This document shows positions 47,630 to 59,029 of a stretch of 64,000 nucleotides of DNA, piece by piece (within the stretch, counting starts at the first letter, position 1; every line of letters begins with the position of its first letter). The stretch is from Tritrichomonas musculus (lineage: Eukaryota; Parabasalia; Tritrichomonadida; Tritrichomonadidae), in contig JAPFFF010000011.1 in assembly GCA_039105265.1 (NCBI GenBank), positions 1,178,001 to 1,242,000 of the forward strand, in the 5' to 3' direction. Below the pieces are notes generated by a model, which was given only the letters and a program-made list of their open reading frames with translations, made no database searches and was not told where the DNA came from. The position numbers and the translations under genes were made by a program.

Positions 47630-48103
47630 GACTTGTTATTCTCCGATTCTCGAAATCGATAATTGATTGGCTTTTTGATATCGATACATAAATATACACA
47701 GATTCTCGAGATCGATTTCAGAGATCTAGAATTTTTTTTCTCAGCTTTTGATATCAGAATTTTCAATTAAACTTTTTGATAAATATATGATCGTATTTTA
47801 ATCTCAAATATTTCATAAAAAAGAATGTATTTTTTGATTTTAGTCTTAAAATAAACATCAATACATTCTATTATTTATTTTTAAATATTATTAAATCACA
47901 AATACCAATTATAAAAAAAGATAAATCTGTTTGAGATCTCGAGATCTCGTTAATTGATATCATGTTTACAATTATTTTTATATCACATTTCATATCTGAT
48001 ATCTTGATAATCGATAATCTCGATATCAGATTTTTAAACTGATAATCGAGTATCAGATGCAAAAAAGTGACGTTTTTGATATCGATTCTCAAAATAACAA
48101 GTC
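47630..48103. mobile_element. Candidate MITE with TA target duplication
   Basis: 474 bp between GACTTGTTATT (47630) and AATAACAAGTC (ending 48103), with TA on each side. The interior is rich in GATATCGAT, CGAGATC and related palindromic words that continue as an imperfect inverted repeat. No credible coding sequence. Confidence 0.45.
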
Positions 48104-48388
48104 TATATACAGCACCCTTAAAACCCAAAAAACGTTTATTTCACCAAATTTACAAGCTTAAAACAAAGAAAAAAAAACATTATGCGCTTAAATTTTTAAA
48201 ATCAAATTATTAGTTCTTTCTAAAAAGTTATATTTATCGGTAGTTATCGGATACAAAATTTTAATCAGATAAAAAATTTATCGATAAAAATTTTCATTTA
48301 TCGATATTTATCTGTCATCGAAAGTTTATCAGATAATATCGATATTCATTGGACGATCATAACCGTTATCGGATAATATCGATAAACA

Positions 48389-48428
48389 ACCCTGTTAAAA
48401 ATTATTAAAAATTTTTAACAGGGTTGCT
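48389..48428. repeat. Long perfect hairpin
   Basis: CAACCCTGTTAAAAATT and AATTTTTAACAGGGTTG form a stem of about 17 bp around a very short A/T loop. Just upstream is a cluster of ATCGGATAATATCGATA-like words. The terminal octamer CAGGGTTG is hAT-like, but no partner ends were found. Confidence 0.55.
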
Positions 48429-48980
48429 TTTTTTGCTTGGAGAAAATGGTTAACAAAGGTCTATTTGGGAGAGGAGGGTAATTTTTTCTTGTTTTTCATC
48501 ATAATCATCATATAATTTTTCAATTGTCATGTTAGTTGATTCATAAGTTATTGACTCACTAATTTGATTTATCATTATTTTTAATTAAGTAAAAAATTTA
48601 TGTATGATATTTATTCGTCATAATTTGGAAAATGAAAATCAGGAATAAAGTTCTAAATTGAGGTTTAATAATTGTAATTTCGATTTCTAAAACAGTCCTA
48701 AAATCATTTTGGTAATCATTATCTAATAATTGTATATGATCTAGAAAATACATGTAAGATTCAAGGTTGAGTAAAGCGATGTAGATTCGCTAGTGAATGA
48801 AGTGAAAACGGGGAGTGAGGACCTTCGGTCCGAAATCACCCTTTTCATTATACTACTAAGAAATAGAACAACAACAAGTCCATTAAAAACAACAAGTTTG
48901 AAAAATCGGTAGGTGAGATTCCGTAGCCGGCCGCAGTACTGTTGCCAAAACATAATACAGATATGCATATGTTTATAGCT

Positions 48981-50261
48981 TTAATAATAATTTACCAATT
49001 TTTTAAACTTCTCGATTTCTTTGTCCAGCATATTAATAGAGCAATTTGTCAATCGTGTATCTTTTTTATATAATTTAAGAACATCTTTTATTTTATAATG
49101 AGCATTCATCAGCTCATTTGACTTCCATGTTTTCTTTCCATTGGCCACTCGATGAACAGCAATAGAGTCTGTATTATCTGGCACAACAATCAACTTTTGT
49201 CTCCATGGCACGGGCTCAAAAGAAACAGAGCATAGGGGATTTTTCACGAACCTCTGAGAAGTCAAAATGAATCGATTGGGCGCCACCAACGCACTGATGC
49301 TCATTCTTTTATGTTCATTTGCGATTAGAAAATCTTTGACAGTGTTTTTATTCAGAGCAACAAAACTTTCGTCGATATCATTGAAGCCAATCCACTTTGT
49401 CCGCCGCTTGTTATGATAGAGACATGACATCAGACTAGGAACCTGGTCCTGAACGTGACTATTTCGTGGCCAATTCCAGTCAACTATCTTAAGAAATCCT
49501 TTTTTAATTGCATCAGAAAGATCAGACTTCATTTGTTCTATTTTTTCGTCGTTTATATAAATTATTGCGTGTGAAAATCCTTGTGAAAGATGCCAAACAA
49601 TCCAATCTAGGATTTCTGTGCGAGGAGAATAGAGTTGTTCTGTGCATAAAATTGCTAATGGAAATTTGTTTTCTGGTGGAGGCGGTGGAAGGATGCAAAA
49701 TGGAATATTCGAATAATAAAGATGAACATCTGGAGAAAAAATATGAATTGATTGATTGCACTGCTTAATTATTTCATAGGAAATGGGGAATTTGAGAATT
49801 TTATGGCGAAAGTAGCCGTCGTGAAATTTAAATGTATTTTTTATGATTAGGTTTGTTCCTCTAGGTTTACAAAACCATTCAGCTCTGTCTAATTTTTTGG
49901 TTATTGGTGTATAATTAGAAGCATGAATTGCATATAAAGCCATTATTACAGTTAAAATACCATTATCATACAGAACTTCATAAATTGTTGGAATGTCTTT
50001 TCTATAAAATCGTTTGTATAACGCAATATGATCCTCTAGAAATCCATCTTCGGTACATTTTGGTGTTAGTAAATGATATGTATCGTTGAAAATCATGTCG
50101 ATAGAATCTAATATTAAATGATTTGGGTCTGCATGTAAGCAATATAGTAGGAATATAATTTGAAAATTACGATGGACTAAAAATATTTGACAAAAAACGA
50201 GAAAGGTGTATATATGTCTTTCATTTGTTTTAAACGTTTTATATACAGCATTTATAAACAT
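48981..50261 (-). CDS. Glycosyltransferase family 92 (DUF23) protein
   Basis: 426 residues in one open exon. An N-terminal hydrophobic stretch (about 18-43) suggests a type II membrane anchor, as in Golgi glycosyltransferases. The GT92 domain covers about residues 198-400: LDWIVWHLSQGFSHAIIYIN, then VQDQVPSLMSCLYHNKRR, a DIDE acidic motif at 295-298 (metal/nucleotide-sugar binding) and IAVHRV near the end. Family members add galactose or related sugars to glycans. No viral hallmark surrounds it, so it is the best candidate for a resident gene. The same frame stays open for about 79 codons after the TAA, in a less AT-rich stretch; I see no reason to include it. Confidence 0.8.
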   Translation of the reverse strand: MFINAVYKTFKTNERHIYTFLVFCQIFLVHRNFQIIFLLYCLHADPNHLILDSIDMIFNDTYHLLTPKCTEDGFLEDHIALYKRFYRKDIPTIYEVLYDNGILTVIMALYAIHASNYTPITKKLDRAEWFCKPRGTNLIIKNTFKFHDGYFRHKILKFPISYEIIKQCNQSIHIFSPDVHLYYSNIPFCILPPPPPENKFPLAILCTEQLYSPRTEILDWIVWHLSQGFSHAIIYINDEKIEQMKSDLSDAIKKGFLKIVDWNWPRNSHVQDQVPSLMSCLYHNKRRTKWIGFNDIDESFVALNKNTVKDFLIANEHKRMSISALVAPNRFILTSQRFVKNPLCSVSFEPVPWRQKLIVVPDNTDSIAVHRVANGKKTWKSNELMNAHYKIKDVLKLYKKDTRLTNCSINMLDKEIEKFKKLVNYY

Positions 50262-51150
50262 GAACTTAAGGGTAAAGTAAAGGTTTATTTCACCTATTTT
50301 TTTTAAATGAAAAGTTTACAATAAAATTCAAAACTTATCATCAAAAATTCATTGGAAAAAAAAAAAAGAGGTGGGGGAGCAAAATTTTTTTTTAAATCAG
50401 TTCAAAATTATAATATAAATTCTTATATATATATGGTAAATTAAATCACAAAGTTTCAAGATGATTGGACTGGCGCATTCCAAAATCAAAAAATAAAAAA
50501 AAATTCTGGTGCTATATGGTCAGAAAAACAATTATTATAGTTAATTTGTTCTCAGTTTGGAATTGGCCAGCGTTTTATTTGTTATATTTTAATATTATTT
50601 TATTTAAATATTACTATTTTTATATGATTCGTCAAAACTAGATTTTCTTTTATCTTTGAGAAGAATTTCGTAAATCATTACACATGCAATATTTATCTAT
50701 AATTTTTTTTCATTTAAAAATTATTAATAATAGTATTTGAAGAAATAATATTTTTTAAAATTGTTTTTATACAATAAATATATTATAATTTTTATTATAA
50801 CTTATTTTTATATCGAGATAAATATATTTTAATGATAAATAAAAACTTCATATTTAATCAAGTTAGGCATAAGATATACGGATTAAATAAAATAAAATAA
50901 GTTTTCATACTTATTCTTCCAATAACAAGAAATAAATCTTTTTTTATACTGTTAAAATTTGTATTTTTTTAAATAAAAAATACGTTATTTTTGGCTCCCC
51001 CACATCTAAAAAAAAAAAATAAAAAAATAAAAAAAATAAACAAGAAAACTAACGCGCGATATAATCATAAATCATTTAATAAACTATAATCATTTAACAT
51101 ACATAAATGTTTTTTGTATTTTGAAATTCAATTAATAATTAATATCATTT

Positions 51151-51429
51151 AATGACAACTATTTGAGCAAAGCTCAAATAGTTGTCATTCTTGAGATCTA
51201 TTAGGTATAATATTTCATTTGTTTTCTTCATGGAAGCTGATTTATGTAAGTTTTGAAAAGAAATCAAATTTGAAAATAATAAAGGGCCACTTTTTGAGCT
51301 TCGCTCAAAAAGTGTCCAAGCATAAGATTCAGATATGTAATAACTTGGTTATAGCTGGTTTTGATATTTGAATATCTGATTTGAGGAAATTGCAAGAAAC
51401 GCCACTTTTTGAGCGAAGCTCAAAAAGTG
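51151..51429. repeat. Three hairpins sharing a GAGCnnnGCTC core
   Basis: Perfect palindromes at 51151-51189 (18-bp arms, AATGACAACTATTTGAGC, loop AAA), 51288-51314 (12-bp arms, CACTTTTTGAGC, loop TTC) and 51403-51429 (same arms, loop GAA). All have 3-base loops. The last two have identical arms and complementary loops. Confidence 0.85.
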
Positions 51430-51834
51430 TCTATGCTTTAGATAATAATGGCGTAATAATATATTTTTCTTTCAAGAACATTGTTCTATTTTAAGCAAAT
51501 ATTCTATAAAAACAAACGATTAAAATAAATAGAAAAATAATTGAGGGTCAATTTGGTTTCTCTTGTCATAAACATTTTGCATCAAAAAGTTATTTTATTT
51601 TTTATCTTTAAGAAAAAGTTATGTTTTATTTTTTGCTCCAAGAAAAAGTTCTTGATTATTTTTCTCTCTATCAAATTGTGGAAACTTTTTGACCGAAAAA
51701 AAATCAAAATAAACAAAAAAAAATTAAATATACTATATGAAAATAAAAAAATAATAATAAAAATAAAAATAAAAAGGGGTAGAATAGATATAACACTGTT
51801 AAGGTGAAGTGACCATCACAGTATTCAAAAATAA

Positions 51835-51968
51835 AACTTTTTGATAAATGTAATAAGAACTTTTTGATAAACGTAATAAGAACTTTTTGATAAATGTAAT
51901 AAGAACTTTTTGATAAATGTAATAAGAACTTTTTAATAAATGTAATAGAACATTTTGAAAAATGTAAA
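51835..51968. repeat. 23-bp tandem repeat, about five to six copies
   Basis: Unit AACTTTTTGATAAATGTAATAAG, with small differences and increasing decay toward the right end. No gene is associated. Confidence 0.85.
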
Positions 51969-52756
51969 TTTTAGATCTAAAATTATTCGAAAATTTTATC
52001 AAATCATAATGAAACTATTATTGAACATAGCGGCAAGATTATTATGGTATCTTTGAAGTTATTAGTACGATTTGTCTCTCATTTAAGTTTGATATCCAAA
52101 ATTGGAAATAATTGATATCGAATTCAGCAAAAAGATTTATTATCTTCAAATTAATTCTGCAAAAAAATAAAAATTATCTTTAACAAGCGCCATTATGATC
52201 AGATTAAAACTAGATTAAATTTTAATATGTAATGTATTTCCAAAAAAACAGGATAAAAGTTACTTCTACTAAAAATTAAGCTCTTTAAAGCAAAATATTA
52301 ATTTTTTTTAAGCGGTTCCCATGTCCTATTAAAATGAATTATTTTTTTAATATATTAAATTATTAAGATACAGTCCAATAAATGTTAGTAAAAGGATTTA
52401 GTTTTGTGTAAAACAAGATGAATGGAATAATTAATTGATGTTTTAAAATATTTCATTTAAATAATTCTGAAAATAAGTTACTGTATATTAAAAAATATAA
52501 TAAATTATTCGCATTTATTTAAATTTTAAGATTTGACAAATATTTTTTTTAAATATCTTGCAATATTGTAAGATATCTTATAATATTTAAAGATCCCAAT
52601 TTTGATAACATTATCAAAAATTGTTAGATCTCTCACAATTTTAGTAAAATATTAAAAAATTGAATATTTTTATTTATAATCTATTAAAACATCATAGGTT
52701 TATAAAAATAATATCTAATAAATAATTTATTCATTTAAATTATGTTTGGTCTTTTA

Positions 52757-52982
52757 AGTAGTATATACTAGTCGGTTTCCGCGGGGCATGGCTCCCCACG
52801 CGTCAACACGAACTAGTTAAAAAAAAAAAAATAAAATTTAAAAAAAAATTCTTCTTCTTCTTTTCATGTTATCCCACCCACCCACCTCAAAGCTCACCAT
52901 TTATGAAACGGCACAGGTACCCCCCCACAACCGCCCATCTATGAAACGGCACAGGTACCAGCCCCGAGAATCTCGTACCTAT
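52757..52982 (+). repeat. Left terminal inverted repeat of copy 3
   Basis: 226 bp, starting AGTAGTATATACTAGTCGG and ending GAGAATCTCGTACCTAT. Slightly more diverged from copies 1 and 2 than those are from each other. In the terminal GC-rich block the loop has changed (GGGCATGGCTCCCC instead of GGGCACAGGCTGCCC), yet a GGG/CCC stem remains possible. Confidence 0.93.
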
Positions 52983-53252
52983 TTCTTCATATATATAGCA
53001 TCGAAACAAATCATAGAACAGGTATCACAATCTAACTCAATATTATATATATCATAAGCACCAGAAGGTGGGTTAGTGTCTTTAAAGTATATTTCATCCA
53101 AATATGATTTTATTTGTTGAGGGTCAGACCATTCAGTTGATATAAATCTAATAAAATGTAGCTTTTGAGTCTTGTCCTTGAATATCAATAAGTACTCCCC
53201 ATCTGGAACAGGTTCATTATCACCTGTTGGATCATTATCTATATTATCAATA
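52979..53252 (-). pseudogene. Second fibre-like gene of copy 3: variable tip (allele 3)
   Basis: About 90 codons at the end of the fibre-like gene, on the TIR side of the nested transposon. PVPDGEYLLIFKDKTQKLHF is weakly alignable with the tips of copies 1 and 2 but is clearly a third, different tip sequence. Its stop codon falls inside the TIR edge. Confidence 0.6.
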
Positions 53253-54978
53253 CCCAATAGTGAACGTTATTTCGACAAATGTAAAAAAAAATTGACCTTA
53301 CCTATGATCATCTTTTTTTTTTCTCACAATTTTAAAATTTTGTTCGTTATCTTCTTTCAATTTCTCTTAATTTATATTTGGCCTTTCTATTCAAACATAT
53401 TTTTATTTTGTTAATATTATTTTAGTGATGTGTTTTTTAAGCAGGTTTTGAATGAAAACTTGATGAATACTAAGTTTTGAGAGCCCATTTTTTTATAGTA
53501 TATTTTACACCTGCTAATTTATTTAAACAACGATTTTCAGCGATTTTTGTAAAAAGTTCTCAATATTCAATCAAATATATCTCAATCCACTTTTTTCAAA
53601 TCTGGCATGGAGATAGATAAATTTATAGTTTTCGGGGAAAATTCTTGAAATATAGAAATAATTTTTATTATGACACATAATTGTGATGATTCGAAGATGT
53701 TGAAAAACATACAATGACCCAATACCGAAGTGTTATCGGCTCATCAGTGAGTTATGTTATTCTATCATGCTATAGATTATTATGGAAATGGCCAATTACC
53801 AAAACTCGATTTTATTCAATTTGGTGATTGAAAAAAATTGATTCAAAAATTGAATAGAAATTTGGCCTTAAGGAGAAAAAGTTAAGATAAAAAAAATTTT
53901 GAAGGCTTAAGCAAAGATAAAAACATAATAAATCAATTGAGTATAATATATATTTTAATTTTTCCAAAAAAAAAATTGAATTTTTTTGAAGAAATAATAA
54001 AAAATATCAGTTTATCATTTTTTTGGATGCTTTGCTTTTTTAAATAATATATTGGTTTCTTAAGATATACAAATATGTCATTTTGCGGATTTGAGAGTTC
54101 CATACTTTCTCAAAATAAAATTAAATATTTGTAAATTGAATAAAAAATAAAATTATCCGTTCTTTTTTAGAATAATGGTTAGTTGTATGAGGAAAATGAC
54201 TTGATGTTGTATTAGTTGTTAATATTCTTGTTGATATAGAAATAATACTAAATTGACAGAATTTTTTTGGAAATTAAAATCATTTTAATTAATACTCATC
54301 GAAAACATCTGGCATTTTCTTGTAAAGAATGGTTTGAACTGAAAATTGAGAAATAAATAGTTATAATTATAAACGTTTGTTCAGAATTTTCTTATCTTAT
54401 TCTATATCATATAATTAATTTCAATATAAAATACATAAATGAGTAATGAGCAATTATTCTTAAATAAAAAATAAGAGAAATCCATTTTCAAGTCTTATTA
54501 TAATTCAATAGTTTATTTAATTTTCAGAATATTAGTATTTTTTCAATTGGGTTAATTTTTTTCTTTCTAAGAAAAAATTATAAACGTCACGTATTAATTT
54601 TTTACATAATTCGCAGTTTCAAATCAGAAATTTTAAAAAAACAATTATTAAAATTAGTAATTTAAAGCAGGGAAATTAAAAATATCAACTTTTTTACGAA
54701 TAGATTCCATCCAACTCGACTATTTTATATTGTGAAAATAAATGTTCAATTTATCTTAATTTTAACCATGGTTTCAGAAAATAATTCGAATATCTTTATG
54801 ATTCAACCCAAAAAATTGGCGAACAATTCATCATATATTTTTTTTTCGAAATATAATTTATTTTACGCTCCAATCGAAATTATTCCATAAAAATATACTA
54901 TATACAATTTAAAAATCAATTTTTTTTTCCCCAAAGATAATTTTAAGATAATTTTTTGAGCTTAATGAGTTTATAAAA

Positions 54979-55690
54979 TTATAATGGTGGGAATCTAAAT
55001 AATGTATCAAATATATCATTTATAGTAAGTGATTTACCATCTATGTAATGAATTTTCATTTGACTATTGATTGATTTATCTTTTTTTTTTAAGCTCCATT
55101 CATTTTTATCTTCATTAAATTCAACAATGTTTAAATAGGACATAGATATTAATGTGGCTCTAACTCGTTTTTGTATTGGTAATTCTTTAAATAAGCCTGG
55201 TGCATCTTCATGATTCATGCATTCTTCTATAAGCTGCTCTGTCGTTTTTTTATTATTAGTTAATAAAATTGTTAAAATCTCATCAAGTGTTGTAGATTTT
55301 GTTATTTTTTTTCTTCTTCTACGAGTTTTGGATTTTCTGCATTTTTCAATGCATTTGTGAATATTTCTATTCCTTCTTTGCTTTTTTTGCTCTTGAGTAA
55401 GTGGTTGCTCTTCAATTTCATTTGATTCAAAATTTTCTTCGGTTTCGCTTTCGCTTTCATCTGACTGGTTTTGTTCATCATCTTGAGTTTGATCTTTTTG
55501 AGAAGATTGTAATTGTTCTAATCGTTGCTGAAACTCGAGATCTTCTAAGAAATCTTGATCAATTTCAATATCATTAAAGTATTGGACGATTGAATCCTCA
55601 AAAGCATCTATGATATCTGATTCACTAATATTTTCCCAGATGCAATAAAGGACAGCAGCTGCTTCTTTGAAGCATCAATAATTGGAATTT
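54979..55690 (-). pseudogene. pogo-like transposase C-terminal region (separate open frame)
   Basis: A frame of about 230 codons, open but without an early ATG. It begins with FKEAAAVLYCIWENISESDI, which matches the helical segment (A-W-x-x-V/I-S/T-x-x-x-I) that follows the DDE domain in pogo/Tigger transposases. An acidic Gln/Glu/Asp-rich linker (SDESESETEENFESNEIEEQ), a basic RRRRKK cluster and a C-terminal domain ending FDTLFRFPPL follow. It lies 1.9 kb downstream of the catalytic part, so either an intron or inserted DNA separates them. An ATG frame immediately upstream (from about 55750) ends early and is in another phase. Confidence 0.5.
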
Positions 55691-57558
55691 GACCTTCAAT
55701 TTGACCTTTTTGAGAATCAAACAAATTCATAATTTCATCCAGTGTTTGCATTTTTCACAATTAACAATTGTGAAACTTCACAAAAATATTGTAAATAATT
55801 GTTGGAAATTGTGGTAAAATAATAAAAATATTTACTTAACCATCCTTTAAAAGAATTAAGTTAACCAAATATTATAAAAATTTTTTGTATATTATTTTTG
55901 GCAAAAATAGTTAACCATATTTTTCATACATTCAAAAAGTTAAATTGTGAACGTGTTTTTTATATTCAAAATTATTGTCAACGTATTTTTTTGAATTCAA
56001 AAATTATTGTGAACGTATTTTTTTGAATATATTGTACAATTGTACAATCCATTGAAAATTACCATTCTACAATAAGCAAAAAAAACCTATTAAAAACAGT
56101 TACAAATGCAGGAAACAAAGGATAATCCTATTATCTGTGCACAATTCTTTTTAAATTTAAGCTCTAATCATTATAATCCCTTTTTAGATTATTAATTATT
56201 AAATATAATATTATTATGGAAATAATATCAAATGACATGGTAGAATGATTCCTAACATGCATTTATAATGATAAATATTCATAAAATTTTTATATTAATT
56301 AGTTAATCAATAAAATATAAATGAGAATGAAAACTGCTTAAAACAAAAAGAATAATCAAAGCTTTTATGCATTATATTTTTCAGAAATTGATATCCTGCT
56401 AATATATATACTTATAATAAAAATATAATATATAATATGAAAAATGTGCTGCAATTTTGTTTATCAAAATGCTGATTATTAAAAAATTATTAAATCGTGT
56501 GCTTAAAATATAATTTTATAAATGCTTTATTTTGTTATGAATCTATTTTTGTTATTATTAGGGATGTGCTTAATAAACTTTTTTTTTAGAGAAAAAGTCA
56601 GTTTTATTATACAAAAGTTTGTTTTTTTAGAATAAAAATTCATATGAAAAAAACTAACTTATTTGAGATTTCTTTATGATTTGGGGAAAAAAATGCTTTT
56701 TTATAATAAAACAAACTTTTTCTATAAAACTGAGTTTTTTCCGAAAAAGCTTGTTTTTCGGAAATTCACTTTCTCATAAATCGATCTTAAATATTAAATA
56801 AAATTTTATATATTCAAAAAATATAAAAATATTAGCATTAAAAAAATGGATATAGCTTTAATATTTGGAGATATCAATATTTGAAAATCTCAAAAAATTG
56901 AGAGAAATATTTTGAAAAAGTTTAAAATTTTAATTTAACGTATTATATTTTACCTCTTTGATTCTTTTCTTCATATCTTTAGATACCAAATAGATGTTTA
57001 CCAAATAAAATATCAATTTACGCAAATGGAACAAATCCCAGCTAAAGTTGTTTCATTGTTCTCCACCTGATCTAAATTGTTCTTTCGGCAGAATATTATT
57101 TTTGGTTAAAAAGGATTTTTTGAAAATAATTCTGGATATCGAGAAAAAATACCTTTTTTATGAAAAAATAGCTTTTACGGTAAATATGATTTATTCAAGA
57201 AAAACATACTTTTTCGGAAAAAAAATTGTTATATTATGAAAAAGTGAACTTTTTTAAGAAAAAGTGTTTTTTTCTTGAAAAAAAAGTTATTTACGAAGTC
57301 CACTATTAGTTTAATTAAAAAAAAAAGATATATCAAAATCGAACCAAATACTAATAAGTTCGAATATCATAACAGATAAGATAGATAAAGAAAAAGAAAC
57401 CAAATTATCTTTAATATATAATATATAACTACAAATAATAGAAAAGTTTTAAAAAATAAATGAAATTTAGTTTCAGAATGTACATTCATTTATATATAAC
57501 AAGAAAAATGACGATAATAAAAAGTGAGGTGTTGTTTAAAAAAAAATGGTTACATTTT

Positions 57559-58881
57559 TTAGAATTTTAAAATCCACAATTGTGAATTGTGAAACAGGAA
57601 AACACTGATTTCATCAATTGCTACTTCATTCATAAACTTTTTTCCTTCTTCTTTAATTATGCCATTAACTCCTACATCCAATGGCTGAAACTTTGAAGTC
57701 ATCCCTTTAGGTATTGTTATTATATCAATGTTTAATAATGTTGCAAAATCTACTGAAGATTGGCAGCAATGAGATCCATAGCAGTCGGATATTAAATATA
57801 TTCTGTTTTCTTTGCTAAAAAAGTCATATTTTGAGTCTATTGGAATATATTTATGACGTAATTGTTTCAAAAATTTCTCCCAAGTTTTTTCATTTGTCCA
57901 GCCTTTCGGACTATGATCTGTTATAAAATCTGGCTTAATTGTTTTGGTATGAGTAATTGAAAAATGCTTTAACTTATAAAAAGGATTGATAACATCCTCA
58001 ATATTATTTGAATTTTCATTTATATGATGATTAGGTCCAAACCAATTCTTTTCGCATCTAGTCGTAGTTCCTTTTGATAAAAGTTCCAGAGGAAATTTTC
58101 TTCCATCAAGACAAATTGTGGCAACAAAAGTGAAGCCTTCCTTTTCATCTGCGTCGGAATTGATGTAAACATCTTTGGATCCTATTTTATCCCAAGTTTT
58201 GTTAAAAGATTGGTAGCATCTGAAAAAAGATTCATCCTAATTGACAATTTGTTTTGGTTTCGCATGACTGAAAATGTATTGGCACCTTTGTTTAAATTTG
58301 TGTATAATTTCATCAGAAGCTGAAGGTCTCCTTTTAGGATGAAAAACTCGAGTGCTATAAGATAACAATTGTTTGATTTTGGTAACATAATGGCTTGAGC
58401 AATTAAATTGCAAATTTGGTTGTGGTTTAACAATAAGATTGAAATAATAACATCTCAATAATTCTTTGATTAACATATTCGTTATCGGGATGTTATGAGA
58501 TTCAGAAATTGAATCAATTAACTTCTCAATTGTATGAAATTGTAATGGCGTAAAGACTCTTGAATACTCTGAGTTTTTTAAATGTTTTGGAAGCCAACCT
58601 ATATTAATTGTTAAGTTTTTTTGCCAGCTGTAAAAATCTGTTCGTTTGACACCATACAATTTTGCTAAAGTTGCAAAAAAAGAATTCATTTGTGGATCAA
58701 TTAATTTATACCAAATACCATCATCTATCATTTTATTAATGGCTGATAAATTATCTTTATAACCATTGCGTCGTGGATTCTTTTCGATTCTTTTGATTAT
58801 TTTTGAGAGAAGTGTACATACATTTTCATTTATTTGATTTTTTTTGGATTCGATGTCTCGCTTTAATTCTTCTACATCCAT
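57559..58881 (-). pseudogene. pogo/Tigger-like transposase, N-terminal and catalytic part
   Basis: One frame from ATG 58881 to 57559 with a single internal TAG at 58237-58239. N-terminal 210 residues: helical DNA-binding region (FFATLAKLYGVKRTDFYSWQ; KRRPSASDEIIHKF). The stop falls directly before DESFF, where the family has N-x-DE with the first catalytic Asp. The second Asp is in YLISDCYGSHCC and the third in KFQPLDVGVNGIIK, the hallmark QPLD motif of pogo-type enzymes. The part after the stop alone lacks a normal start. It is a plain DNA transposon gene inactivated by at least this stop. Confidence 0.8.
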
Positions 58882-59029
58882 TTTTTTATCGGCGAATTTG
58901 ACCTTGATGATCGTTCTAATTCAATAATTCTATATTCTCAGAAAAAAAATCAATACACTCTCAATTATTTCTAAATGTAACGATCAGAAAGGTCAAATAG
59001 GGTTTGTCGAAATAACGTTCACTATTGAG

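Larger units (their letters stand above)
50262..52756. other. AT-rich intergenic DNA with hairpins and a tandem repeat
   Basis: 2.5 kb without a credible gene. It contains three hairpins sharing a GAGCnnnGCTC core and a 23-bp tandem repeat (listed separately); otherwise A/T runs. Confidence 0.5.
53253..59029 (-). mobile_element. pogo/Tigger-like DNA transposon nested in copy 3
   Basis: 5777 bp with 27-bp TIRs CYCAATAGTGAACG followed by TTATTTCGACAAA, one mismatch between the ends, flanked by TA (53251-53252 and 59030-59031). It encodes a DDD transposase of pogo type on the minus strand. Its insertion splits the second fibre-like gene of Polinton copy 3. Long AT-rich interior spacers (53280-54970 and 55760-57550) hold no other gene that I can support; 55937-56043 has three imperfect copies of an ATTGTGAACGTATTTTT-type unit. 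Confidence 0.85.

Noticed and set aside
48389-48428. hAT transposon ends (CAGGGTTG)
   Set aside because: Only a hairpin with hAT-like octamers was found; no 8-bp target duplication or transposase pairs with it.
48810-48850. Possible structured RNA gene around GGACCTTCGGTCC
   Set aside because: A short hairpin is present but no tRNA, snRNA or riboswitch features accompany it.
48741-48968. C-terminal extension of the GT92 protein in the same frame
   Set aside because: It lies beyond a TAA stop, after a complete catalytic domain, and has no known domain; chance openness in a less AT-rich stretch is enough.
42998-58881. Reassigned stop codons (TAA/TAG as Gln) to explain stops in the Kolobok and pogo transposases
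   Set aside because: Polinton genes in the same window end normally at TAA, TAG and TGA with the next gene starting just after, so the standard code fits and the transposases are simply damaged.
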